From NCBI GenBank assembly GCA_038223055.1, contig JBBRHF010000033.1, positions 1-28,036 on the forward strand: DNA of 28,036 bases, given 5' to 3'. A program made the translations under genes and the position numbers. The notes under the pieces are model-generated. The model worked only from the letters and a program-made list of their open reading frames with translations, was not told the DNA's origin and did no database searches. Below are positions 6,316-13,208 of the stretch, one piece after another; within the stretch, counting starts at the first letter, position 1, and every line of letters starts with the position of its first letter. Source of the stretch: JBBRHF01 sp038223055 (GTDB lineage: Bacteria > Actinomycetota > Actinomycetes > JACCUZ01).

Positions 6316-7983
6316 GTGCCACGCGGAGACGGACGGCTCAACCACGATGTTCTCCCCGACGACAAGTGCCCGCACGATGCCTGCGGGGTCTTCGGTGTCT
6401 GGACCGGGCCGGACTCAGGAGCCGACCCGACGGAAGTGGCCCGACTCACCTACTTCGGCCTTTACGCGCTGCAGCACCGTGGCCAGGAGTCGGCCGGCAT
6501 TGCGGTGAGCAACGGCTCCCAGATCCTCGTCTACAAGGACATGGGCCTGGTCGCACAGGTGTTCGACGAAGCCAACCTTAGCGCCCTTCGGGGGCACCTG
6601 GCCATCGGTCACACCCGCTACTCCACCACCGGGTCCAGCGTCTGGGAGAACGCCCAGCCCACGTTCCGGTCCACCGAGGTCGGTTCGATCGCGTTAGGAC
6701 ATAACGGAAACCTCACCAACACCAGCGACCTCGCCGCCATCGTGGACAAGCGAGCGGCCGAGAGCGGTCAGCTCCCCTACGACGACGGCAGCCGGCTCAA
6801 CGAGTCGCTCCAATGGCACGACGGGACCCGGGCCGGCTACGCCACGTTGCACAGCACCACTGACACCGAGCTCATCGCCGCGCTGCTGGCGTCCTACCCG
6901 GACAGATCGCTCGAGGCGGCCGCGATGGAGGTGCTGCCGCTGCTGCGCGGGGCGTTCTCCCTGGTCTTCATGGACGAGCACACGCTGTACGCCGCCCGCG
7001 ACGCGCACGGCATCCGGCCGCTGGTCCTCGGCCGGCTGGAGCGCGGCTGGGTGGTGGCGAGCGAGTCCGCCGCCCTGGACATTGTGGGTGCCAGCTTCGT
7101 GCGCGAGATCGAGCCCGGCGAGCTGCTCGCGATCGACGAGCACGGGCTGCGCTCGCAGCGCTTCGCCGCGGCCGAGCCCAAGGGCTGCCTGTTCGAATAC
7201 GTCTACCTCGCCCGGCCAGACACCAAGATCGCCGGTCGCAGTGTCCACGCGGCCCGCGTGGCGGTCGGCCGCCGGCTGGCCCAGGAGGCTCCCGTCGACG
7301 CCGACCTGGTCATTCCCGTGCCCGAGTCGGGCACTCCGGCGGCGGTCGGCTACTCCCGGGGCAGCGGCATCCCCTACGGCTTGGGCCTGGTCAAGAACTC
7401 CTACGTCGGACGCACCTTCATCCAGCCGTCGCAGACCATCCGCCAGCTCGGCATCCGGCTCAAGCTCAACCCGCTGCGCGAGGTGATCTCCGGGCAGCGC
7501 CTCGTCGTCGTCGACGACTCCATCGTGCGGGGCAACACCCAGCGGGCGCTGGTCCGGATGCTCCGGGAAGCGGGCGCCGCCGAGGTGCACGTGCGCATCT
7601 CCTCGCCCCCGGTCACGTGGCCGTGCTTCTACGGCATCGACTTCGCTTCGCCGGCCGAGCTGATCGCCAACGGCCTGACGGTCGAGGAGGTCCGGGCCTC
7701 GATCGACGCCGACTCGCTGGCCTACGTCTCGCTCGAGGGGCTGGTGGAGGCCACCGAGCAGGGGACCGAGCGCCTGTGCCGCGCCTGCTTCGACGGGGTC
7801 TACCCGGTGCCCCGGCCCGACCTCGAGGCGCTCGGCAAGCACGGCATCGAGCTCGAACCGGGCATCCTTCGTGGCGGTGCTGGTGCTGGTGCTGGTGCTG
7901 GTGCTGGTGCTGGTGCTGGTGCTGGTGCTGGTGCTGGTGCTGGTGCTGGTGCCGGTGCCGGTGACGCGCTGCGCCGCCCGTGA
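6316..7983 (+). CDS. purF: Amidophosphoribosyltransferase PurF
   Basis: PurF makes 5-phosphoribosylamine from PRPP and glutamine, the committed first step of purine synthesis. The 555-residue precursor has a 22-residue propeptide ending DA; removal exposes the N-terminal nucleophile Cys23 in CGVFGVW. The glutaminase half includes ALQHRGQESAGIA and IGHTRYSTTG. The transferase half has the PRPP loop VVVDDSIVRGNT. Cys291, Cys437, Cys488 and Cys491 sit where B. subtilis-type PurF binds a 4Fe-4S cluster, so an oxygen-sensitive cluster is expected. The last roughly 35 residues are an unusual Gly-Ala dipeptide run from a 6-bp repeat. Start is GTG 6316; the stop overlaps the purM GTG by 4 nt. Confidence 0.97.
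   Translation: MPRGDGRLNHDVLPDDKCPHDACGVFGVWTGPDSGADPTEVARLTYFGLYALQHRGQESAGIAVSNGSQILVYKDMGLVAQVFDEANLSALRGHLAIGHTRYSTTGSSVWENAQPTFRSTEVGSIALGHNGNLTNTSDLAAIVDKRAAESGQLPYDDGSRLNESLQWHDGTRAGYATLHSTTDTELIAALLASYPDRSLEAAAMEVLPLLRGAFSLVFMDEHTLYAARDAHGIRPLVLGRLERGWVVASESAALDIVGASFVREIEPGELLAIDEHGLRSQRFAAAEPKGCLFEYVYLARPDTKIAGRSVHAARVAVGRRLAQEAPVDADLVIPVPESGTPAAVGYSRGSGIPYGLGLVKNSYVGRTFIQPSQTIRQLGIRLKLNPLREVISGQRLVVVDDSIVRGNTQRALVRMLREAGAAEVHVRISSPPVTWPCFYGIDFASPAELIANGLTVEEVRASIDADSLAYVSLEGLVEATEQGTERLCRACFDGVYPVPRPDLEALGKHGIELEPGILRGGAGAGAGAGAGAGAGAGAGAGAGAGAGAGDALRRP
7876..7962. repeat. Hexanucleotide repeat encoding a Gly-Ala tail on PurF
   Basis: About 14.5 uninterrupted copies of GGTGCT, the last two changed to GGTGCC, encode (GA)n at the PurF C-terminus, 18 nt before the purM start. 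Codons are T-ending, unlike the G/C-ending codons around, showing that repeat expansion rather than selection on codons made the tract. Confidence 0.97.
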
Positions 7984-9092
7984 CCGACGCCCCACCCGAG
8001 CCCACCGCGCGGCAGCCGACGTCCTACGCCGACGCCGGTGTCAACATCGAGGCCGGTGACCGGGCGGTCGAGTTGATGAGGTCCGCCGTCGCGCGGACCG
8101 GGCGACCCGAGGTGATCGGCGGGATCGGGGGCTTCGCCGGGCTGTTCGACGCCAGCGCCCTCCGGTCCTACACCCGACCCCTGTTGGCCACCTCCACCGA
8201 CGGCGTCGGCACCAAGGTTGCGGTCGCGGCGCGGATGGGCGTGCACGACACCATCGGGCGCGACCTGGTCGCCATGGTGGTCGACGACCTGGTCGTGTGC
8301 GGGGCCGAGCCGCTGTTCATGACCGACTACATCGCCTGCGGCAAGGTGGTGCCGGAGCGGGTCGCGGCGATCGTGGCGGGCATCGCGGACGGCGCGCAGC
8401 GGGCCGGCTGCGCGCTGATTGGCGGCGAGACGGCTGAGCATCCGGGGCTGCTCGGCCCCGACGACTACGACCTGGCGGGTGCCGCGACCGGCGTGGTTGA
8501 GGCCGACCGCCTGCTCGGCGCGCACCGGGTGCGCGCCGGCGACGTCCTGGTGGGGATGGCCTCCAGCGGCCTGCACTCCAACGGATACTCGCTGGTGCGC
8601 CAGGTGCTGCTCGAGCGCGCCGGGTGGGCATTGGACCGCGAGGTCGGTGCGCTCGGTCGAGCGCTCGGCGAGGAGTTGCTGGAGCCGACCCGCATCTACG
8701 CCCTGGACTGCCTGGGCCTGATCGGGGGCGCGACTCCGATCGAGGTGCACGCCTTCAGCCACGTCACCGGAGGCGGGCTCGCGGCCAACCTGGGCCGGGT
8801 GCTTCCGGTCGGGGTTGCGGCGGTCATCGACCGGGCGACCTGGACGCCGCAGCCGATCTTCGGCCTGGTGGGCGAGATCGGGTCGGTGACACGCGACGAA
8901 CTCGAGCGGACCCTGAACATGGGGGTCGGCATGGTGGCCGTGGTCGCGCCGAGCGACGTGGACCGTGCCCTCGACGTGCTGCGCGCCCGATTGGTCCCCG
9001 CCTGGGTGCTGGGCACGGTGAACCGCGACGAGGGCATCTCGCAGCCAGGGCGTGCCGCACCCGTGCGGTTGGTCGGAGACCACCCCGCCTGA
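7980..9092 (+). CDS. purM: Phosphoribosylformylglycinamidine cyclo-ligase (AIR synthetase) PurM
   Basis: PurM closes the imidazole ring of FGAM with ATP to give AIR, step 5 of IMP synthesis. The 370-residue protein shows SYADAGVNIEAGDRAVELM, GGIGGFAGLFD, the STDGVGTKV nucleotide-binding motif, MVVDDLVVCGAEPLFMTDYI, the GCALIGGETAEHPG loop, GMASSGLHSNGYSLVR and HVTGGGLAANLGR, all as expected for the family, and the length is normal. The GTG start at 7980 overlaps the purF stop (GTGA), immediately after the purF hexanucleotide tract, so a change in that tract would also move the purM initiation region relative to the rest of purF. Confidence 0.97.
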   Translation: MTDAPPEPTARQPTSYADAGVNIEAGDRAVELMRSAVARTGRPEVIGGIGGFAGLFDASALRSYTRPLLATSTDGVGTKVAVAARMGVHDTIGRDLVAMVVDDLVVCGAEPLFMTDYIACGKVVPERVAAIVAGIADGAQRAGCALIGGETAEHPGLLGPDDYDLAGAATGVVEADRLLGAHRVRAGDVLVGMASSGLHSNGYSLVRQVLLERAGWALDREVGALGRALGEELLEPTRIYALDCLGLIGGATPIEVHAFSHVTGGGLAANLGRVLPVGVAAVIDRATWTPQPIFGLVGEIGSVTRDELERTLNMGVGMVAVVAPSDVDRALDVLRARLVPAWVLGTVNRDEGISQPGRAAPVRLVGDHPA

Positions 9093-9157
9093 GCTGTCCT
9101 TGCCCGAAACGCCCTTGCCTGAGCCGTCCTTGCCGGAGCAGTCTTTGCCTCAGTCAG
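9091..9157. repeat. 15-bp tandem repeat between purM and the DUF3073 gene
   Basis: Four imperfect 15-bp units of the form CCTTGCCNGAGCNGT (9098, 9113, 9128, 9143), preceded by a partial copy. They run from the purM stop to the last codon of the convergent DUF3073 gene. I see no clear hairpin terminator in this gap. Confidence 0.85.
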
Positions 9158-9339
9158 CGGCGCGGCAAGCCGTATTCGTCGTAGTCGTCTCGGACCTCGT
9201 CAGTGCCGTCGGTGTCGCCCGGTTCCGGGCTCGTCCCGGCCAGCTCGCGCTGGAGGCGTTCGAGGTCGGTGCCGTGAGAGCTGTATTTCAACTCACGCGC
9301 AACCTTTGTCTGCTTGGCTTTGGCCCGGCCGCGCCCCAT
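9154..9339 (-). CDS. DUF3073 family protein
   Basis: A 61-residue basic-then-acidic protein beginning MGRGRAKAKQTKVARELKYS, the diagnostic start of DUF3073. TDLERLQREL and an Asp/Glu/Tyr-rich end (DDYDEYGLPRR) follow. The family is widespread in actinobacteria next to purM and has no known function to my knowledge; the lysine/arginine-rich head suggests nucleic-acid contact, which is inference. The reading frame is open 12 codons further upstream, but the ATG at 9339 is preferred. It matches the family start and is preceded by a strong ribosome binding site, GAGGGGG, 8 nt upstream (9346-9353). Confidence 0.88.
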   Translation of the reverse strand: MGRGRAKAKQTKVARELKYSSHGTDLERLQRELAGTSPEPGDTDGTDEVRDDYDEYGLPRR

Positions 9340-9358
9340 GGCTCGACCCCCTCGCGCA

Positions 9359-10576
9359 TCAAGCGGGGCGACCATCGAGATGGCGACCCCGGATCATTGT
9401 TGGTTTCGTATGCCCAACGGTACATGCCCCGCCCAGGTTCCGGCACGCCGACGGCCCCTTGCTCACCTGCTGGGCAGAATGCGCGCCCGCTCGGGGCCGC
9501 TGCCCTCGCGCATCCGGCCGCCCTCGCGCATCCGGCGACACCCCATCCGCGGCGGCGATCGCGAACACCCGCCGGGTCGTGTCGAAGATCTGGCTGGCCG
9601 TGCGCTTGGCCCGATCGAACGAGAACCCGCGGACCTCGTCGGCCACCTGGATCACGCCCCCCGAGTTCACGCAGTAGTCGGGGGCGTAGAGGATGCCGCG
9701 GTCCGCCAGCCGCCGCTCGACGCCGGGGTGCGAAAGTTGGTTGTTCGCGGCCCCGCAGACGATGTGGGCGCGCAGCAGCTCCGCGACCTCGTCGTCCAAC
9801 GCGCCGCCCAGTGCGCAGGGGGAGTAGACATCGAGATCGGCGCGGATCAGTTCGGCCGTGCTCGCGACGACCGCCACGTCGGGGTGCTCACGCCGTACGC
9901 GGGCGACCGCGGCTTCGTCGATGTCGGTGACCACGACCGTGGCGCCGTCGTCGAGCAGGTGCTTCACGAGGTGGGCCCCGACCTTGCCGACGCCGGCGAC
10001 GCCAATGGAGCGGCCGGCGAGGCTCGGTGCGCCCCACACCTGCGCCGCCGACGCGCGCATGCCCTGGAAGACGCCGTACGCCGTGAGGACCGACGAGTCG
10101 CCCGCCCCGCCGCCGGCCTCGCCGCGCCCGGTGACGTAGTCGCACTCACGAGCCACGACATCCATGTCCGCGACGTAGGTGCCGACGTCGCAGGCGGTGA
10201 CGTAGCGCCCGCCGAGGGACTGGACCAACCGGCCGTAGGCGCGCAACAGCTCCTCGGTCTTGTCCGTGGCCGGGTCTCCGATGATCACGGCTTTGCCGCC
10301 GCCGTGGTCCAGCCCGGCGAGGGCGTTCTTGTAAGCCATGGCCCGGGCGAGGTTGAGCGCGTCCACCAGCGCGTCCTGCTCGTGGGCGTAGGGAAAGAAC
10401 CTGGTGCCGCCGAGGGCGGGGCCGAGCTCGGTGGAGTAGATGGCGATGATGGCCCGCAACCCCGACGCCTCGTCGCAGCAGAACACGACCTGCTCGTGCG
10501 GGCGACGGCTCGCACCGCGTGGGCCGAAGATCTGCACGGGTGCTGGCTGGGGTTGTGGGTGGGGTGCCTCTGACAT
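9359..10576 (-). CDS. Leu/Val/Phe/Glu-type amino-acid dehydrogenase with aberrant C-terminus
   Basis: NAD-dependent dehydrogenase that oxidatively deaminates branched-chain or aromatic amino acids; valine/leucine specificity is likely from the bldC/purM context. From ATG 10576 it reads 405 residues. Seen are ELGPALGGTRFFPY, the catalytic lysine pair Lys83 and Lys95 in MAYKNALAGLDHGGGKAV (12 apart as in leucine dehydrogenase), the Rossmann loop GVAGVGKVG (about 192-200) and APDYCVNSGGVIQVADE. Family similarity stops near residue 347 (AAADGVSP). The remaining 58 residues are Arg/Pro/Gly-rich, begin in an 18-bp duplication, and run over the DUF3073 promoter region. In another frame the sequence ends in GPERARILPSR at a stop at 9463, closer to a normal tail, so a frameshift is suspected. 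A GTG at 10609 is an alternative start. Confidence 0.85.
   Translation of the reverse strand: MSEAPHPQPQPAPVQIFGPRGASRRPHEQVVFCCDEASGLRAIIAIYSTELGPALGGTRFFPYAHEQDALVDALNLARAMAYKNALAGLDHGGGKAVIIGDPATDKTEELLRAYGRLVQSLGGRYVTACDVGTYVADMDVVARECDYVTGRGEAGGGAGDSSVLTAYGVFQGMRASAAQVWGAPSLAGRSIGVAGVGKVGAHLVKHLLDDGATVVVTDIDEAAVARVRREHPDVAVVASTAELIRADLDVYSPCALGGALDDEVAELLRAHIVCGAANNQLSHPGVERRLADRGILYAPDYCVNSGGVIQVADEVRGFSFDRAKRTASQIFDTTRRVFAIAAADGVSPDARGRPDARGQRPRAGAHSAQQVSKGPSACRNLGGACTVGHTKPTMIRGRHLDGRPA
9503..9538. repeat. 18-bp direct duplication in the dehydrogenase 3' region
   Basis: CCCTCGCGCATCCGGCCG at 9503-9520 is repeated almost exactly at 9521-9538, at the point where similarity to the dehydrogenase family ends. 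Confidence 0.92.
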
Positions 10577-10609
10577 GACCAGGACTGTATGACGGAGCGT
10601 CGACGACAC

Positions 10610-10767
10610 CTAGCACATAGTAGGATTTAGCCGCACATTAGGCCAAACGGGCTAGTCAGGAACGCTCATTTTTGAGATGACCCCCTCGGACCATCTCGGA
10701 CAGACCGGTCACAAGGCATGATTGGTCCTATGGACCGGATGAGTCGGTTCGTGACGAAAGGTCAATC
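10610..10767. promoter_or_regulatory. Divergent control region between the dehydrogenase gene and bldC
   Basis: This 158-bp gap is distinctly A/T-richer than its surroundings. It contains CTCGGAC twice (10685 and 10696 region), a perfect inverted repeat GGTCC-TAT-GGACC (10724-10736) about 30 nt before the bldC ATG, and a GAAAGG ribosome binding site just upstream of bldC. These suggest promoters for both genes and one regulator site. No consensus -35/-10 pair stands out clearly. Confidence 0.45.
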
Positions 10768-10974
10768 ATGTCTACCCGCACTCCTGATGCCGAACCCCTG
10801 CTGACCCCCGCGGAGGTTGCCACGATGTTCCGTGTCGACCCCAAGACCGTCACCCGTTGGGCGAAGGCGGGCAAGCTCACCTCGATCCGCACCCTCGGCG
10901 GTCATCGCCGATACCGCGAGTCCGAGGTGCGATCCCTGCTGACGGGGATCCCGCAACAGCGCACCGAGGCCTGA
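10768..10974 (+). CDS. bldC: BldC, MerR-like DNA-binding developmental regulator
   Basis: A 68-residue protein almost entirely a winged helix-turn-helix: LLTPAEVATMFRVDPKTVTR, WAKAGKLTSIRTLGGHRRYR, then a short tail ending GIPQQRTEA. This is essentially the Streptomyces BldC sequence. BldC binds direct repeats cooperatively, in head-to-tail fashion, and in Streptomyces delays or balances entry into development. It lacks the effector-binding and dimerisation helix of classical MerR proteins. ATG 10768 follows a GAAAGG ribosome binding site. It is divergent from the amino-acid dehydrogenase gene, as in other actinobacteria. Whether this organism forms aerial hyphae cannot be told, since BldC also occurs in non-sporulating relatives. 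Confidence 0.97.
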   Translation: MSTRTPDAEPLLTPAEVATMFRVDPKTVTRWAKAGKLTSIRTLGGHRRYRESEVRSLLTGIPQQRTEA

Positions 10975-11035
10975 CCAGGTCGCTGCGTGTCGCGCCGTCG
11001 ACCCGACCTGATCGTCGGGCGACCGGTGCTCTGTT

Positions 11036-11100
11036 TGTCTTGCCTGATCTGACGAGTCTCCCGGGGCTGTCGGGTCTGCCCAATCTGTCCGTTCTGCCCA
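11036..11100. repeat. Imperfect repeat downstream of bldC
   Basis: A pyrimidine-rich run built of imperfect CTGTCNGGTCTGCCC-like units, which would read as LPxLxxLPxLS in one frame. It lies between bldC and a stretch of decayed genes. I see no intact gene here. Confidence 0.4.
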
Positions 11101-11188
11101 GGTCGACGTACGGTGGCCATTGCTTGCTCGATCACGTGGCGAATAGCCCAGGACCCACTACATCGAGCTGGCGGTGCTGCTGGGTCGG

Positions 11189-11337
11189 CTACAGGAACGC
11201 GGTCAGGTCCCGGTGGAACTGCGAAGAACCGATCGTCACCGGGATCGTCTCGGGACCGAACGTCGCCGAGGGAGCGCCCGGGACGCGCAGGTCCCAGACG
11301 CTCGTCGTGCGCGAAGCCGGGTCCATCACCCAGTAGC
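11189..11337 (-). pseudogene. C-terminal stub resembling a Uma2-family nuclease
   Basis: One minus-strand frame reads RYWVMDPASRTTSVWDL, then a short variable part, ATFGPETIPVTIGSSQFHRD and LTAFL before a stop at 11189. YWV-DP followed by a short strand and a C-terminal TIPVTIG...F..DL is the ending I associate with Uma2 (DUF820) PD-(D/E)XK proteins. The upstream part with the catalytic residues is absent: a stop lies in frame near 11398, and the intervening sequence is an acidic/basic run (EGDEGDRERRDG). It looks like the tail of a deleted gene. Identity rests on about 48 residues only. Confidence 0.42.
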
Positions 11338-11372
11338 GGGCAGTTCCATCGCGGCGTTCTCTGTCACCTTCG

Positions 11373-11903
11373 TCACCTTCGTGACGGTGTCATTGACCGG
11401 TCTGGGATGAGGTGGCCGGCCGGGTCGCTGACTTCGACGCCCTCCACCGCGATGAGCCACGCGGGGAGCACGGAAACAGGGCTCGGCTGACCCGTTTGCA
11501 GCACCAACTGTTGGCCCACGGTCGATGCCGTCGGAACCGAACCCGCGGAGATCGATGACGCCGCCTCACTGACGGTGGCGCTCGGCGTGTTGCTCGGGGC
11601 GGGAACCTCCGCGCGAGAGACCCTGCTCGCCGACGCTCGCGCCGTCGAGTTGCCCGGCCCGGGAATCGTCCTGGCCAGGGCATTGCCGGCGGACGAGCTG
11701 CTGGACTCGGCCGGGATGGCGGCGTGGCTGACGGCCTCACGCGGCGCCGAGCCGACCCAGAGATCGGCTCGCTCTCCGCAGGCAGAACCCGTGCTGCACT
11801 AGACGTCGGTGCCCGCCTGCTCCATGAGGTCATACATCCGAACAATAGCGGCGCCGCTGACCAGGAAAAACGCAACCAAGATCAAAATGGCGCGGAACTC
11901 TCG
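11373..11903 (-). pseudogene. Membrane-anchored Ser/Ala/Pro-rich protein interrupted by an amber codon
   Basis: One minus-strand frame between stops at 11904-11906 and 11373-11375 is broken only by TAG at 11799-11801. The upstream part reads AILILVAFFLVSGAAIVRMY, a good transmembrane helix, then DLMEQAGTDV and the stop. The downstream part, about 140 codons with G/C-biased third positions, has GERADLWVGSAPREAVSHAA, a long Ser/Ala/Thr/Pro-rich linker, then VGQQLVLQTGQPSPVSVLPA and WLIAVEGVEVSDPAGHLIPD. Together this resembles a single-pass protein with an extracytoplasmic domain. I do not recognise the family. Only TTG codons (such as 11885) could start it, and the downstream part has no good start of its own. 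The helix part has looser codon use, so joining the two is inference. Confidence 0.4.
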
Positions 11904-11961
11904 CTACCATCGGCGTCCTGGCGCGGGACAACCGGCATCCCGCCGAAGCTGGAGGATTTCG

Positions 11962-12294
11962 ATGATCTTCATCGCGGCAAAGTTCCTGGTGCGGCCCGAG
12001 GACGCGGACCGGTGGCCCGAGATCGCCGACGAGTTCACCCAGGCGACGCGGGCCGAGCCGGGCTGCCTGTGGTTCCAGTGGTCCCGAAGCCTGGACGACC
12101 CGACGGAATACGTGCTGGTCGAGGCGTTCCGAGACGACGCGGCGGCGGGAGCGCACGTCCAGTCGGCGCACTTCAAGACCGCGCAGGAGAGCCTTCCGCC
12201 GCACCTGGCCGAGACGCCGCGGATCGTGAACATGACGATCCCGGCGGACGACTGGTCGCGGCTCGGCGAGCTTGCGGTGTCAGAACCGACCTGA
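11962..12294 (+). CDS. Antibiotic biosynthesis monooxygenase (ABM) / quinol monooxygenase-like protein
   Basis: A 110-residue ferredoxin-like alpha-beta barrel protein of the ABM/YgiN type. It reads MIFIAAKFLVRPEDADRWPE, then FTQATRAEPGCLWFQWSRSL, EYVLVEAFRDDAAAGAHVQS and HFKTAQESLPPHLAETPRIV. The EPGC, F-W and H-x5-H...HF patterns are typical. Members oxidise quinols or small aromatics without a cofactor; the substrate here is unknown. ATG 11962 follows a strong GGAGG ribosome binding site (11951-11955). It is the only clearly intact gene between bldC and the ferric reductase and is flanked on both sides by gene remnants. Confidence 0.85.
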   Translation: MIFIAAKFLVRPEDADRWPEIADEFTQATRAEPGCLWFQWSRSLDDPTEYVLVEAFRDDAAAGAHVQSAHFKTAQESLPPHLAETPRIVNMTIPADDWSRLGELAVSEPT

Positions 12295-12339
12295 TCTCTG
12301 TGCTCCGGGCTGCGGCCGCGACGTACCCCCGGGCACGGG

Positions 12340-12533
12340 GCGGAGTGAGACTGACCTCCCCCCGGACCCGGTTCTCGCGGGACGACTCGCGGACCTGGCC
12401 GGTCGTGAGCAGGAGTGCTGCTCGTTCCTCACCTTCGCCCTGCACCTGACCGGTGTCGCCACCGCGCTGGACGGTGTACGCGCCCCACGACGCGGCCGGC
12501 GTGCTCGACCACATGTTCGGGAGCCCGCTGTGA
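12340..12533 (+). pseudogene. Fragment of a metal-regulator-associated protein (frameshifted)
   Basis: One frame reads DLPPDPVLAGRLADLAGREQ, then ECCSFLTFALHLTGVATALD. After a shift near 12470, VYAPHDAAGVLDHMFGSPL reaches a stop at 12531. The REQECCSF-TF motif followed by a VxxPxxxxGVLD end is what I associate with small actinobacterial proteins found with, or fused to, MerR-type heavy-metal regulators. One extra base in GGTGTACGCG would explain the frame change. The N-terminal part is not recognisable. Confidence 0.45.
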
Positions 12534-12728
12534 CGGCGCCCGGTTCGCGCCGGTGGGCCACGCGCCGAGACCAGTCTGCTCGGGGCGGGCGTCGCGGCCC
12601 GCGCAGTGTGCTGCGCCGCCGGGCTCCTGGCGGTCGCGGTGACGCACCTCGCGGCCGCGACGGTGGCCGTGCTGGCGTCTCGCGAGCGGCGGGTGGGGCG
12701 GTCGAGCCAACCGGCGCCGGCCGGCTGA
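12530..12728 (+). pseudogene. Degraded small membrane protein of the GAGVAACAVCC type
   Basis: Starting at a GTG that overlaps the previous stop, MTAPGSRRWATRR is followed, in another frame, by ETSLLGAGVAARAVCCAAGL, a hydrophobic run (LAVAVTHLAAATVAVLA) and SRERR before a stop at 12726. I recall small two-helix membrane proteins with an AACAVCC motif next to the REQECCSF proteins in actinobacteria. Here one of the usual cysteines is Arg and the frame is shifted, so it is probably inactive. Family assignment rests on memory of this gene pair. Confidence 0.38.
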
Positions 12729-12818
12729 CCTACCCGCCGTGGACTTGCGGCCGGACATCGGGGTCCGGCTCGGCTTCGCGGAGCAGTTCCCGGGTGACTG
12801 GCGCCACCTCGCCTTGCC

Positions 12819-13190
12819 GTGTCGGCGGCGCCGGTCAGGGGTGACCGAGACCAGCTCACGCGGCTGGTCGGCAACCTGCTCGAGAACGCGGTGCGCCACG
12901 CATCAGCCCGCGTGCAGGTCGCCCTCACCAGCGGCACCGACTGGGTGCAGCTCGTGGTCCGCGACGACGGTGCCGGCGTCCCGCGTGACGGGCGTGCACG
13001 GATCTTCGACCGGTCCGTCCGGCCCGACGACGGGCGCTCGCGCGACACGGGGGGAACGGGCTGGGCCTGGCCATCGTCGCCGCGATCGCGGCGCGGCACG
13101 GGGGGACCGTTCGGCTCGACGCGGGGAGTGACTGCGGAGATGGTGGCGCGGAGGGAGCCGGTGCGAACTTCGTAATGCGTCTGCCGGTTC
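12819..13190 (+). pseudogene. C-terminal ATPase part of a sensor histidine kinase, frameshifted in a G-run
   Basis: The sequence reads VSAAPVRGDRDQLTRLVGNL, then LENAVRHASARVQVALT (N-box), VVRDDGAGVPRDGRARIFDR (G1/F-box) and DTGGTG. The G2 box GNGLGLAIVAAIAARHGG with TVRLDAG...FVMRLP continues in the next frame. The shift falls in a run of six G at 13049-13054; seven would restore DTGGNGLGLAIV. No dimerisation/phospho-acceptor His domain or membrane segment is visible upstream, so it is truncated as well as frameshifted. A sequencing miscount of the G-run would repair the frame but not the missing front. Confidence 0.7.
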
Positions 13191-13208
13191 ACCCGTCGAT
13201 GCGCGCGG

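Noticed and set aside
6694..7995. Minus-strand open frame opposite purF with Ser-Thr or His-Gln dipeptide runs
   Set aside because: It is antisense to the purF core; the dipeptide runs are just the hexanucleotide repeat read in other frames.
11390..11875. Arg/Ser/Pro-rich minus-strand frame starting with ATG
   Set aside because: The composition is that of an off-frame reading. A neighbouring frame on the same strand has better codon bias and a membrane helix, so that one was reported.
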